DNA of 64,000 nucleotides from Chitinophaga parva (GTDB taxonomy: Bacteria > Bacteroidota > Bacteroidia > Chitinophagales > Chitinophagaceae), in the NCBI RefSeq assembly GCF_003071345.1, contig NZ_QCYK01000002.1, forward strand, positions 930,001-994,000. The letters run 5' to 3'. Below, piece after piece: positions 26,970-35,872 of this stretch. The translations under genes and the position numbers were made by a program. The notes under the pieces were generated by a model. It did no database searches, was not told the origin of the DNA, and saw nothing but the letters and a program-made list of their open reading frames with translations. The first letter of the stretch is position 1, and the number at the start of each line of letters is the position of its first letter.

Positions 26970-28029
26970 CCTGGTCTTTACCATCCAGCATACAGGCGGT
27001 GTTTCTGTGTACTGGTATGAGCTGCTGCGCGGGTTATGCGCGGCACAGCTGCCCGTACGCTTCTTAAATGCGGGGCTGAATGCAGAAAATATTTTTGAAC
27101 AGCGGCTCAATTATGCAGCATATCCCTGTGTGCGGGAAAGCTGGATACCGCCTGCCTGCCTGCGTTATTTGCCCCTGCGGTACAAGCTGCCGCGGGCAGC
27201 CCTTTTCCATGGTGGTTACCTGCGGGTATCGCCCCAGCAGGATGTGGTGAACATCCTCACCATCCACGACCTGGCCCATGAGCGGAAGCTGGCTACCCGG
27301 TTTCCCAGGGCGCTGGTAAACCAGCAGCAGAAACGGTATGGCATCCGCCGGGCGGATGGTATTATCTGCATTTCGGAAAGCACGCGCCGCGAGTTGCTGC
27401 ATTTTTACCCGGATACCGATCCTTCGCGTGTATGTGTAGTGCATCACGGTATTGCAGATACGTTTTTTCCGCTTGCGGAAAAGCAGCATACGGAAGCGCC
27501 TTACGTGCTGTATGTAGGTGGGCGCAGGCAGTATAAAAATTTTGACATGGCGGTGGCTGCGGTACAGCAGCTGCCGGTGCAGTATACACTGGTGGCCGTG
27601 GGAGGAGAACAATGGAGCGTGCAGGAATTGCAAGGATTGAAACATTTGCTGGACGGGCGTTTCAGGGTGGTGCCCCGGGCATCGCCCCAGGAGCTGAACC
27701 GGTTGTATAACCAGGCCTGGTGCCTGTTGTACCCTTCCGCATACGAGGGGTTTGGATTTCCACCGGGGGAAGCCATGAAAGCCGGCTGCCCCGTGGTGGC
27801 CGCGCGTACTACCTCCCTGCCGGAAGTGGTAGGAGATGCGGGACTGCTGGTGGATGAAATTTCACCCACTGCTTTTGCCGCGGAAATACTGCGGCTGGAA
27901 CAACCGGTGCTCCGGCAGCAGCTGGTAAAGGACGGCCTGGCCAGGGCGCGGCTATTTACCTGGGAAAAGAGTGTACAGGCTACCATTGGATTTTATCAGC
28001 AATGCTGGCATCATAAATTTTCCTCCTGA
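26950..28029 (+). CDS. GT4 family glycosyltransferase (GT-B fold)
   Basis: 359 residues. The N-terminal half has FTIQHTGGVSVYWYELLRG (the donor-side Gly-rich loop) and ILTIHDLAHER. The C-terminal half has YVLYVGGRRQYKNFDMAVAA and the retaining GT4 block LLYPSAYEGFGFPPGEAMKAG with its conserved Glu, then VVGDAGLLVD. It transfers a nucleotide-activated sugar with retention of configuration. Its TGA stop falls inside the first copy of a 71-bp tandem repeat. Confidence 0.9.
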   Translation: MELFLDNLVFTIQHTGGVSVYWYELLRGLCAAQLPVRFLNAGLNAENIFEQRLNYAAYPCVRESWIPPACLRYLPLRYKLPRAALFHGGYLRVSPQQDVVNILTIHDLAHERKLATRFPRALVNQQQKRYGIRRADGIICISESTRRELLHFYPDTDPSRVCVVHHGIADTFFPLAEKQHTEAPYVLYVGGRRQYKNFDMAVAAVQQLPVQYTLVAVGGEQWSVQELQGLKHLLDGRFRVVPRASPQELNRLYNQAWCLLYPSAYEGFGFPPGEAMKAGCPVVAARTTSLPEVVGDAGLLVDEISPTAFAAEILRLEQPVLRQQLVKDGLARARLFTWEKSVQATIGFYQQCWHHKFSS

Positions 28030-28210
28030 ACATGGTATTTAAGATAACAGGCACAGTAAAGGTTTAATCAAAATGCGGGTATCATAAATTTTCCTCCTGA
28101 ACATGGTATTTAAGATAACAGGCACAGTAAAGTTTTAATCAAAATGCGGGTATCATAAATTTTCCTCATGAACGTGTTATTTAAAATGACAGATGCGGCA
28201 AAGGTGTTCC
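28011..28210 (+). repeat. 71-bp tandem repeat, 2 near-perfect copies plus 1 diverged
   Basis: Copies start at 28011, 28082 and 28153 with an exact 71-bp period. The first two differ by one base (AAAGGTTTAATC versus AAAGTTTTAATC). The third is diverged and contains the start of the following FkbM gene: where the copies read CTCCTGAACATGGTATTTAA, the gene reads CTCATGAACGTGTTATTTAA. The first copy covers the end of the upstream glycosyltransferase gene. Confidence 0.93.
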
Positions 28211-28896
28211 TGCAGTCCGGCAGGGGCCTGGGCGCGCTGTTCCAGCCCGGCGGGTCTGTTGCCTCCACCCAGCTGTTGCACAATTGCAGGCATTACATAC
28301 CGGCGGTGCAGACCATCCTCGATGTAGGGGCAAACCAGGGGCAGTTTGCATTGTCTGCCGCCCATTTTTATCCCGGTGCCACGGTACATGCTTTTGAGCC
28401 CGTACCGGAAGTGTATGCCGCACTGCAGCGCAATACCCGCAAGGCGGCACGGATCAGTACTTACAACTTTGCATTGGGCAGCAGCAGCGGTGCGCTGAAC
28501 TTCTATCAAAACCATTATTCCCACGCCAGCTCCGCCCTGCCCGTTTCTGTTTTGCAACGGCAGGTGGTGCCGGCCACTGCCACGGTGCAGCAGATCACCG
28601 TGCCGGTGCAGCGCATGGATGATGTAGCCATTGCACTGGTGCCACCGGTGCTCCTGAAGCTGGATGTACAGGGGTTTGAGCAGGAAGTGCTGAAGGGCGC
28701 CACTACTACCTTACAGGCGGTAGACTACCTGCTGTTTGAAACCTCCTTTGTGCCCATGTATGATGGAGAGCCATTGTTTGACGACATGCATCAATTTGTA
28801 AAACAACTGGGATTTGAATTTATAGGCCCGGTAGGCTATTACCAGGCCGACACCTTACAGATCTTACAAATGGATCTTTTATATAAAAAAAAGTAG
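28168..28896 (+). CDS. FkbM family methyltransferase 2
   Basis: 242 residues. The SAM site reads ILDVGANQGQFALSA, followed by VHAFEPVPEVYAAL and the family block LLKLDVQGFEQEVLKGA near residue 165. A C-terminal LQMDLLYKKK closes the protein. It probably methylates a sugar hydroxyl in the exopolysaccharide repeat. The start codon lies in the third, diverged copy of the 71-bp tandem repeat, so its upstream region has been duplicated. Confidence 0.9.
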   Translation: MNVLFKMTDAAKVFLQSGRGLGALFQPGGSVASTQLLHNCRHYIPAVQTILDVGANQGQFALSAAHFYPGATVHAFEPVPEVYAALQRNTRKAARISTYNFALGSSSGALNFYQNHYSHASSALPVSVLQRQVVPATATVQQITVPVQRMDDVAIALVPPVLLKLDVQGFEQEVLKGATTTLQAVDYLLFETSFVPMYDGEPLFDDMHQFVKQLGFEFIGPVGYYQADTLQILQMDLLYKKK

Positions 28897-28973
28897 TCCT
28901 GACCTTATTTGCCGCATAACCTTTTGCCCCTTTTGGAGACCGTTACACATTATCCTTGTGAAAGCCATCCTCC

Positions 28974-30338
28974 ATGAAACATGCGAACCAGTTTTTAAGA
29001 CAATTTATTGACCATGCAGTGCTGGCAGTGGCGTTTGTATTAACACAGCGGCACATTGCAGACGGGGACAGTTTGCACCTTAACCTCCTGCTCTTCCTGT
29101 TCAGCGCCTGCACCTGGACCATTACCGGTACTTCCGTGCATTTGTACCAGGACTATCACAAGTCGGGCACTTATGCATCTGAGTTTGTGGCCATCCTGAA
29201 AACGGTGCTGCTGCATCTCTGCGTGTTCACCTTCCTGTTCTTTTATTGCTTTAAGAATTACCCCCACGCCCGTACGTTCACCATCCTTTATTCGGCCAAT
29301 ATTTTTGTGGGGGTGCTGGTGATCAAATACCTGGTAAAGAAAACAGTGCTGCGGCTACAGGCACGGAAGCAGCACGCGCGCAAAGTACTGATCGTAGGTG
29401 CCGGGGAAATGGCTATGAACTTTTTTGAAGCCATCCGCGCCAACGACCAGCTGGGATACCATTGCGTGGGCTTTGTAGACGACCGTGAAATGCCCGCATC
29501 CCACTACCTGGGTAAATTATCAGAGCTCAATAGCATCCTGGAAGCAAATGAAGTAGATGATGTGATCGTGGCATTGCCGGAAACAGACGGTGCAAAAACA
29601 GCACACATTATTACGGAAAGTGAAAGGGCCGCTAAAAAAGTAAAGATCATCCCGGATGTGCACCGCTACCTGGAGCTGAAGGGAAATATGAACCTGCTGG
29701 GCAATTTCCCGGTGGTGGATATCCGGCCCACGCCCCTGGACGATCCGGGACGGCAGCGGCTGAAGCGCGCTTTTGATGTGGCCTTTTCCCTGTTCATGTT
29801 CACGGCCTTCAGCTGGCTGTTCCTGCTCATTGCCGTGTTGATCAAACTCACCTCCCGGGGGCCGGTGCTCTTCCGGCAGGAGCGGTGGGGATTGCGGAAT
29901 AAGAAGATCACCTGTTACAAGTTCCGCTCCATGGTACACAGGGCGCTCGGTGAAAATAGCGGCGCGGGGCACACGCTGCGCAACGATAGCCGGGTAACAC
30001 GCATAGGCCGTTTCCTGCGCAAGACCAACCTGGATGAGCTGCCGCAGTTTTATAATGTACTGATCGGGGAAATGTCGTTTGTAGGGCCGCGCCCGCACGT
30101 TACCTCCCAGCATAAAGAATACCGGGAAACCGTGGAACATTACATGTTGCGGCAGATGGTGAAACCCGGCATTACCGGCTGGGCGCAGGTGAATGGCTGC
30201 CGGGGCCACGCCAGCCGGATCCGCGAGCGGGTGGACCTGGACATCTGGTACATTGAACACTACAGCTTCTGGCTCGACTGCCAGATCATTTTCCAGACAG
30301 CAATTAACATGATTAAAGGCGACGAAAATGCGTATTAA
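28974..30338 (+). CDS. Undecaprenyl-phosphate sugar phosphotransferase (priming enzyme)
   Basis: 454 residues. Four or five N-terminal membrane helices span about residues 10-120. A CoA-binding-3-like Rossmann domain follows (KVLIVGAGEMAMNFFEAI). The C-terminal bacterial sugar transferase domain has a membrane helix near residue 270-295, then GPVLFRQERWGLRNKKI, CYKFRSMV, TNLDELPQFYNVL and FVGPRPH. It transfers a sugar-1-phosphate to undecaprenyl phosphate and starts each repeat unit (WcaJ/WbaP type). It overlaps the next gene by 11 bp. Confidence 0.93.
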   Translation: MKHANQFLRQFIDHAVLAVAFVLTQRHIADGDSLHLNLLLFLFSACTWTITGTSVHLYQDYHKSGTYASEFVAILKTVLLHLCVFTFLFFYCFKNYPHARTFTILYSANIFVGVLVIKYLVKKTVLRLQARKQHARKVLIVGAGEMAMNFFEAIRANDQLGYHCVGFVDDREMPASHYLGKLSELNSILEANEVDDVIVALPETDGAKTAHIITESERAAKKVKIIPDVHRYLELKGNMNLLGNFPVVDIRPTPLDDPGRQRLKRAFDVAFSLFMFTAFSWLFLLIAVLIKLTSRGPVLFRQERWGLRNKKITCYKFRSMVHRALGENSGAGHTLRNDSRVTRIGRFLRKTNLDELPQFYNVLIGEMSFVGPRPHVTSQHKEYRETVEHYMLRQMVKPGITGWAQVNGCRGHASRIRERVDLDIWYIEHYSFWLDCQIIFQTAINMIKGDENAY

Positions 30339-31584
30339 GCTGCTACTCATTACGGCAAACTATGCACCGGAGCCCGTGGGCATAGGCAAGTATAACGGGG
30401 AAATGATCCGGTGGCTGGCGGAGCAGGGATACCAGTGCACCGTGCTTACTACTTATCCGTATTACCCCCAATGGCGGGTGCAGGAACCATACCGGCGCAG
30501 GCGCTTTTGGTACAGCCGGGAGCAGGGCCCTTCCACGGCCGCAGGGGGCCGGGTTACCGTGCTGCGTTGCCCGCAATACACGCCGGTGGCGCCTTCCGGC
30601 AAGCGGAGGATATTGCAGGAGCTCACCTTTGTGCTGGCTGCGTTGGGGCGGATGCTATGGCTGATGCCGGGCAGAAAGTTTGATGTGGTGATGACGGTGG
30701 CACCACCTTTTCACCTGGGGCTATTGGGCGTGGTATACCGGTGGCTGCGGGGCGGCCACTGCCTGCATCATGTGCAGGACCTGCAGATAGAAGCCGCCCG
30801 AGACCTGGGCATGATCCGGCACGCAGGCCTGCTCAACTTTCTCTTCCGCCTGGAAAAATACATGTTGCGGCACACCCACGTGGTGAGCAGCATTTCGGAA
30901 GGAATGCTGCAAAAGATCCGCGACAAAGTGGTGCATGACATGGTGGTGTATTTTCCAAACTGGGCCAATATAAGATCGTTTTACCCGCTGGATAACCGGG
31001 CGGAACTGAAAAAAGAATTTGGGTTTGCCGAAGGCGATAAAATTGTGCTGTATGCCGGGGCAATCGGTGAGAAACAAGGACTGGAGGCCATCCTGCATGC
31101 AGCACATTCATTCCGGGAGCATGGAGGATTGTGGTTCCTGGTGTGTGGCTCCGGTCCGTACCGCATGCTGCTGGAAGCGCAGGCCCTGGCCATGGGGCTT
31201 TCTAACATCGTGTTCCTTGAAACCCGGCCTCCGGAGCAGTTTAACCGTTTTCTCAATATGGCCGATGTGCACCTGGTGATCCAGAAAATGAGTGTGAGCG
31301 ACCTGGTGATGCCTTCCAAACTCACTACCATCCTGGCGGTGGGCGGCGTGGCCGTGGTGACGGCCAATCCCGGTACCAGCTTGTACGAGCTGGTGCACCG
31401 GTATGGGATAGGGCTGGTGGTGCCGGCAGAAGACCAGGAGGCACTGAACAAAGGGATCTACCAGGCTATTTACCAGGAACAAAGGCATATTGTCACAAAA
31501 GCCTGTGCATATGCCCGCGAAAACCTTGCGATAGATGAGATCATGCGGCGCTATGAAGCAGCAGCATTGAGGGTTTTGGAATGA
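30328..31584 (+). CDS. WcaI-like glycosyltransferase (GT4)
   Basis: 418 residues. The N-terminus LLITANYAPEPVGIGKYN and VLTTYPYYPQW are typical of colanic-acid WcaI-type glycosyltransferases, as is HHVQDLQIEAARDLGM. The C-terminal GT-B half has IVLYAGAIGEKQGLEAILHAA and VMPSKLTTILAVGG. It probably adds a sugar to the growing lipid-linked oligosaccharide. It is the last plus-strand gene of this run; the acyltransferase beyond is convergent. Confidence 0.9.
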   Translation: MRIKLLLITANYAPEPVGIGKYNGEMIRWLAEQGYQCTVLTTYPYYPQWRVQEPYRRRRFWYSREQGPSTAAGGRVTVLRCPQYTPVAPSGKRRILQELTFVLAALGRMLWLMPGRKFDVVMTVAPPFHLGLLGVVYRWLRGGHCLHHVQDLQIEAARDLGMIRHAGLLNFLFRLEKYMLRHTHVVSSISEGMLQKIRDKVVHDMVVYFPNWANIRSFYPLDNRAELKKEFGFAEGDKIVLYAGAIGEKQGLEAILHAAHSFREHGGLWFLVCGSGPYRMLLEAQALAMGLSNIVFLETRPPEQFNRFLNMADVHLVIQKMSVSDLVMPSKLTTILAVGGVAVVTANPGTSLYELVHRYGIGLVVPAEDQEALNKGIYQAIYQEQRHIVTKACAYARENLAIDEIMRRYEAAALRVLE

Positions 31585-31628
31585 GGGATTAGCTGGTTTG
31601 CAGCAACCGGGTTTCACGGGGAAACCGG

Positions 31629-32852
31629 CTACGCCCGTGCAGTGGCCGCCGCTACCTGCACCGGCCTGTTAGACAAACGCCGCCTGAAGAACTGCTGGAC
31701 AGGCAGTTCAAAATAATAATGTGTAGCAGTGCTAAGGGGAATAAGGATCGCGTAAAAGAGCAGCATCGTTAACGGGGATTGAAACACTGCATGCGGGATA
31801 TGCAGCATTTTAGTGACGAGCGCAAACAGCACCATGAGTGGAAAATGCAGCAGGTACAAGGCATAGCTGATATTACCAAGGAGCTGCAGCCATTTTACCC
31901 GCAGGCCGCCACGGGCGGTTTCCAGCAGGGCCAGTGTGAGGATGGTTGCCGGCGATACAATGGTGCGCACAAACGTATTGCGGGCCAGGTTAAACAGGCT
32001 GGTGTACTGCGTTTCATTGCGGGAAGGCATGCAGTACTGCATCAGTCGCATGGCGGCAGGGCGCAGGTAAGGGGCATAGTATTCCCATAATACCATGATC
32101 CACACCAGCAATGCCAGGCCGGTTACCCACCGGGTGATTTGTTGCATATTTTTTTTGTGCAGCATCCAGTTGTAGGCATGATAAACCAGGGCACCCAGGT
32201 AAAAGGAATAAATGCCCTGCCCTATCATGGAATAGAAGTATTGCAGCACGGCCCCGGCCACTACGAGGGTTATGAGCACGCCTTTTTTATGTTGCAGCCT
32301 GGCATAGCTGACAGCAAAGAACAGCAGGTATAAAAAGAACTCAACGGATACCGACCAGGAGGGGCCGTTGAACCCATTGAGGGCCGGGGTCTTTTCAAAA
32401 CCCCAGCAGTGGATGAGGAGCAGGTTCAGTATAAAATGCCAGGTGTCATTATGCTGAATGATAAAAGGCGCGCCACTGGTTTGTATCATGGCGTATTGCA
32501 GCAAGGCTATAACAACAAGGGCGGCCAGGTGCACAGGATAGAGACGGCTGAGGCGAAAGCAGAAAAAATGATTGAAGGAGGTGTCACGGTTAGCCACCTT
32601 ATCTGCGTAAAACCAGAAAAAGATAAATCCTGAGAGCAGGAAGAAGAGGTCCACCGCAAAAGGGGCATAAGTGTAGAGAATGGACAGGTAGCGATAGCCT
32701 GGCAGCGGCATGGAGGAGAGCGGGATCTCCATCGTGGTGTAGTCCTTGTAAAAGAAGAACTGCCAGTGGCACAGCACTACAATGAGTGCAGCAAAGCCCC
32801 TGATCATATCCAGGCTGAAAAAATAACGCGGGGCGGAGGTGTTCAATGTCAT
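31629..32852 (-). CDS. Acyltransferase family 3 (OafA-like)
   Basis: 407 residues from the ATG at 32852. The opening SLDMIRGFAALIVVLCHWQFF carries the catalytic R...H pattern of acyltransferase-3 (PF01757), followed by about ten membrane helices. FFLLSGFIFFW and FNGPSWSVSVEFFLYLLFF are the family's conserved blocks. It transfers an acyl group, usually acetyl, to a sugar of the exopolysaccharide. The frame extends to 32945, but the extra residues lack the family pattern. It is transcribed against the rest of the locus. Confidence 0.9.
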   Translation of the reverse strand: MTLNTSAPRYFFSLDMIRGFAALIVVLCHWQFFFYKDYTTMEIPLSSMPLPGYRYLSILYTYAPFAVDLFFLLSGFIFFWFYADKVANRDTSFNHFFCFRLSRLYPVHLAALVVIALLQYAMIQTSGAPFIIQHNDTWHFILNLLLIHCWGFEKTPALNGFNGPSWSVSVEFFLYLLFFAVSYARLQHKKGVLITLVVAGAVLQYFYSMIGQGIYSFYLGALVYHAYNWMLHKKNMQQITRWVTGLALLVWIMVLWEYYAPYLRPAAMRLMQYCMPSRNETQYTSLFNLARNTFVRTIVSPATILTLALLETARGGLRVKWLQLLGNISYALYLLHFPLMVLFALVTKMLHIPHAVFQSPLTMLLFYAILIPLSTATHYYFELPVQQFFRRRLSNRPVQVAAATARA

Positions 32853-33120
32853 AGGATGTAATTCAGGTAAGACAATGAAAAATGATAACGGTAGGGGGCT
32901 TGAACAGCGGGGAAGTAATTGTAAGGTTTTATGAAAAGCACACATTCGCAGACGATGAACAAGTTAATTAAAATCATGCGTTGCACAAAATCTGGTGTGG
33001 CGGATGGTGGGGAAGAAATACGGCAATACCGGTGGCAGGACACTACGCCCCCGGAAAGCATCCATGAGTTCTAAGAAATATTAAACAGCGTACTCCTACA
33101 ATTAAAAAAAAAGCCAGGCC

Positions 33121-34017
33121 TTGAAACGACTCCTGAAAATACTGTACCACTATTTGAATAGCACGAGGAAACACCAGCAAACAGATCTTCTGCTCTTAGG
33201 TACCTTACTTTCCCGGCAAAACAAACAGCTTCCCGTGCTGGACAGCCTGGGCCCCGCGGAGTTTAAGGTGTTCTCCCAGGCAGGGGATGATGGTATTATA
33301 CAATATCTCATCAACAAAATAGACATCCGTACAAAGACCTTCATTGAATTTGGCGTGGAGGATTACGTAGAGTCCAACACCCGCTTCCTGCTGCGGAATG
33401 ACAACTGGTCGGGATTGGTCATTGACGGCTCTTCCAGGGCGATTGACTATATCCGTGCAGATGACATCTTCTACCGGTATGACCTGAAAACCCTGCAGGC
33501 TTTTATTACAGCAGAGAACATTAATGAGCTGATCGCATCGCAGGGGATGCGCGGAGAAACAGGGTTGCTGAGTATTGATATTGATGGCAATGATTATTGG
33601 GTATGGAAGGCTTTGGATGTAGTGCAGCCCGTGATCGTGATCGTGGAATACAACAGTGTGTTTGGGCCGGAACGGCCTGTTACCGTACCCTACCAGCCGG
33701 GGTTTACCCGTTCGGCGGCGCATTACAGCCATTTGTATTTTGGTGCTTCACTGGCGGCGCTCTGCCAGCTGGCCGAGGAGAAAGGATATGCGTTTGTTGG
33801 TTCTAATACTTATGGCAACAATGCTTATTTCGTGCGCAAAGAACGGGTAGGGCCCTTGAAGATATTTTCTGTGGCGGAAGGTTATGTGGAGTCCCGTTTC
33901 CGGGAAAGCCGTGACCGGAAAGGGCGACTGAACTTTCTCTCCGGGGCCGGGCGGCTGGCCAGTTTGCGGGGGCTGCCCGTGTTCAATACCTCCACCGGGC
34001 AAACCGAAGCACTTTGA
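33121..34017 (+). CDS. FkbM-like methyltransferase homologue 3 (TTG start)
   Basis: 298 residues. No ATG is available in frame before residue 178 and a stop precedes, so the TTG at 33121 is the likely start. The core reads VFSQAGDDGIIQYLI, FIEFGVEDYVESNTRFLL (SAM-like loop), GLVIDGSS, and LLSIDIDGNDYWVWKAL in place of the usual FkbM acidic block. The rest (VEYNSVFGPERPVTVPY) fits a group of FkbM-like proteins common in capsule loci. The canonical GxGxG loop is weak, so catalytic activity as a methyltransferase is inferred. Confidence 0.78.
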   Translation: MKRLLKILYHYLNSTRKHQQTDLLLLGTLLSRQNKQLPVLDSLGPAEFKVFSQAGDDGIIQYLINKIDIRTKTFIEFGVEDYVESNTRFLLRNDNWSGLVIDGSSRAIDYIRADDIFYRYDLKTLQAFITAENINELIASQGMRGETGLLSIDIDGNDYWVWKALDVVQPVIVIVEYNSVFGPERPVTVPYQPGFTRSAAHYSHLYFGASLAALCQLAEEKGYAFVGSNTYGNNAYFVRKERVGPLKIFSVAEGYVESRFRESRDRKGRLNFLSGAGRLASLRGLPVFNTSTGQTEAL

Positions 34018-34108
34018 AAACGCCCGCAACTATATCAGCTAAATAAGCTAAAACGCTTTGAGCGGTTTCATAACCGGGCACCCCAAAAACACCAAGAAAC
34101 TACTTCAT

Positions 34109-34909
34109 ATGAATATAGCAGAGAAAGTGATCAAAAGAATATACGTATTCCTCTTTGCCCGAAAGGCACTCTATAGGCTCAACCTGTTGTTGTATAAGCT
34201 AAGCCTTCGCGGCCTGGGCATCTTAAATTATGAAGATGACCAGGTGAGCGGTGAGCGTGCCTTCATCCGCTTCCTCCTGGCCAGCGGCCACCTGGAAAAG
34301 GGGGTAGTGCTGGATGTAGGCGCTAATGTGGGCCACTACTCCATCCTGCTTCGCACCAGCAAAGTATCCTTGCCCGTTTACGCCTTTGAGCCGCACCCGG
34401 TAGCCTTTAGGTACCTGCAGCAGGCGGCGCAACAACATGATTTCACTCCCGTACCCATCGGTGCCGGCCACGAGGTGGCTACTGCGGTGATCTATGATTA
34501 CGCGGATAACGGCGGCTCCGAACACGCCAGTATGTACGAGGAGGTGATCACCGGTCTGCGCCAGCAAGCGGCGGATGCCGTAAACATCACCCTCACCACG
34601 GTAGATGATTTTGTGACGGATAACGGTATCCGCGAGATCGCCCTGCTGAAAATAGACACGGAAGGTAATGAACTGAACGTGCTGAAAGGTGCGGCCCGGT
34701 GTATTGCCAATGGTACGATCAAAGTGATCCAGGTAGAGTTTAACGAGATGAACGTGATAGCCCGCACCTTTTTCAAAGACATTGCAGACCTGCTGCCGGA
34801 TTATGATTTTTACCGGCTGCTGCCTGATGGGCCCTGCGCGCTGGGACCGTATGACGTCATCGCCTTTGAGATCTTCGCATTCCAGAATATTGTGGCCATC
34901 CGCCGGTAG
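34109..34909 (+). CDS. FkbM family methyltransferase 4
   Basis: 266 residues from the ATG at 34109 (the frame opens at a TTG at 34058). SAM motif VVLDVGANVGHYSILL, then VYAFEPHPVAFRYL, and the family block IALLKIDTEGNELNVLKGA near residue 190. It probably modifies exopolysaccharide sugars. It is separated by 91 bp from the previous methyltransferase-like gene and closes the exopolysaccharide locus. Confidence 0.9.
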   Translation: MNIAEKVIKRIYVFLFARKALYRLNLLLYKLSLRGLGILNYEDDQVSGERAFIRFLLASGHLEKGVVLDVGANVGHYSILLRTSKVSLPVYAFEPHPVAFRYLQQAAQQHDFTPVPIGAGHEVATAVIYDYADNGGSEHASMYEEVITGLRQQAADAVNITLTTVDDFVTDNGIREIALLKIDTEGNELNVLKGAARCIANGTIKVIQVEFNEMNVIARTFFKDIADLLPDYDFYRLLPDGPCALGPYDVIAFEIFAFQNIVAIRR

Positions 34910-34941
34910 CTTCGCGGACGGTTGGCCCGGCCGGCCATTTA

Positions 34942-34965
34942 CAGGGCATTGTGCACATTGCCCTG
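34942..34965. terminator. Palindromic hairpin at the end of the exopolysaccharide locus
   Basis: CAGGGCATTGTG / CACATTGCCCTG form a 24-bp near-perfect palindrome with one mismatched pair. It lies 33 bp after the last methyltransferase gene. No strong T tract follows, so termination is only possible; a protein-binding palindrome is the alternative. Confidence 0.45.
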
Positions 34966-35004
34966 AATTGCTTAAATTGTTCTGCATTAACCCACCGGAT
35001 TACT

Positions 35005-35757
35005 ATGCAAGAACTGAAACTTACACCGGAGGGCCTGCGGAGCATGAGCCGCCGCAGCGTACGGGCCCAGGTGATACTTATAGCTGTTACTGGTATCCTT
35101 TACATCGGATACCTGGTATGGACCAGCCACGGGCTGTTCAACTTCAATGATTACCTTCCCATCATTGCAGTGGCAGGCGTATACGGGTTCCTGCTATTCG
35201 CCGGCATACAACGCAGCAAAAAAGTACTGGCTGGTCTTACCTTCCTTTATGACGGCACCAGCATTACCCGCAAACTTCCCACCACCCGGGATATGACCAT
35301 TCACTTCCTGGAAGTGAGCAACGTGAGCTGGTACCGCAATGGCCTTATCGTGACCGGTGTAAGCAGTACCGACAAGATCTGGATACCCCAGGACCTGGAA
35401 CACTTTGATGAGATAGAAGCAACACTTAAAACGTTCCTGCCGGAAGACCAGCGCAAGCCGGAAAACCGGGCGCTCCGCATTATTACCAGGATCGTGTCTA
35501 CCGCGCCTATGCTGGCGGGGCTGGTCATCTTCCTGGTAGATGACCCTACCTGGGTGCTCGTGGCAGGCATCATATTCATCCTTACAGTGCCGGTGCTGGC
35601 GTATAACCTGTTCCGCAACAAAATGGCCCGCACTTCCCGCAAAATATACCTGGGTGTCCTATTGCTGGTAATGCTGGTCACCCTCATTGTGAAACTAAGC
35701 GGAACGCCCCTGGAGGAGCTGTTGCAGCGTTTCTTCTCTCTTTTTACGCGGTTTTAG
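35005..35757 (+). CDS. Hypothetical membrane protein
   Basis: 250 residues from the ATG at 35005 (frame open from 34951). Two hydrophobic helices near the N-terminus (VILIAVTGILYIGYLVW and IIAVAGVYGFLLFAGI) flank a short loop. A soluble region of about 95 residues with a PH-like strand pattern (LTFLYDGTSITRKLP, WYRNGLIVTG, WIPQDLEHFDEIE) follows. Two or three C-terminal helices end the protein. The layout resembles small bacterial PH-domain membrane proteins, but I do not recognise a named family. Confidence 0.75.
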   Translation: MQELKLTPEGLRSMSRRSVRAQVILIAVTGILYIGYLVWTSHGLFNFNDYLPIIAVAGVYGFLLFAGIQRSKKVLAGLTFLYDGTSITRKLPTTRDMTIHFLEVSNVSWYRNGLIVTGVSSTDKIWIPQDLEHFDEIEATLKTFLPEDQRKPENRALRIITRIVSTAPMLAGLVIFLVDDPTWVLVAGIIFILTVPVLAYNLFRNKMARTSRKIYLGVLLLVMLVTLIVKLSGTPLEELLQRFFSLFTRF

Positions 35758-35806
35758 TCATGCCCACACCATTTTAAATCACCCGGAAAACTCCGTATTT
35801 TCTCCC

Positions 35807-35814
35807 TATTTTTG
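35807..35814 (+). promoter_or_regulatory. Candidate -7 box for the symporter gene
   Basis: TATTTTTG matches TAnnTTTG 59 bp before the symporter start. No TTG sits at the -33 distance, so support is partial. Confidence 0.3.
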
Positions 35815-35872
35815 GCAGTAAATGTTGTCTTGGCCTGCGGCGCGGGCTTTTATTGAAAACGTGCACTGAAAC

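Noticed and set aside
31607..31628. CCGGGTTTC / GAAACCGG hairpin between wcaI-like and acyltransferase genes
   Set aside because: The stem has a bulge and no T tract on either side, so it is not supported as a terminator.
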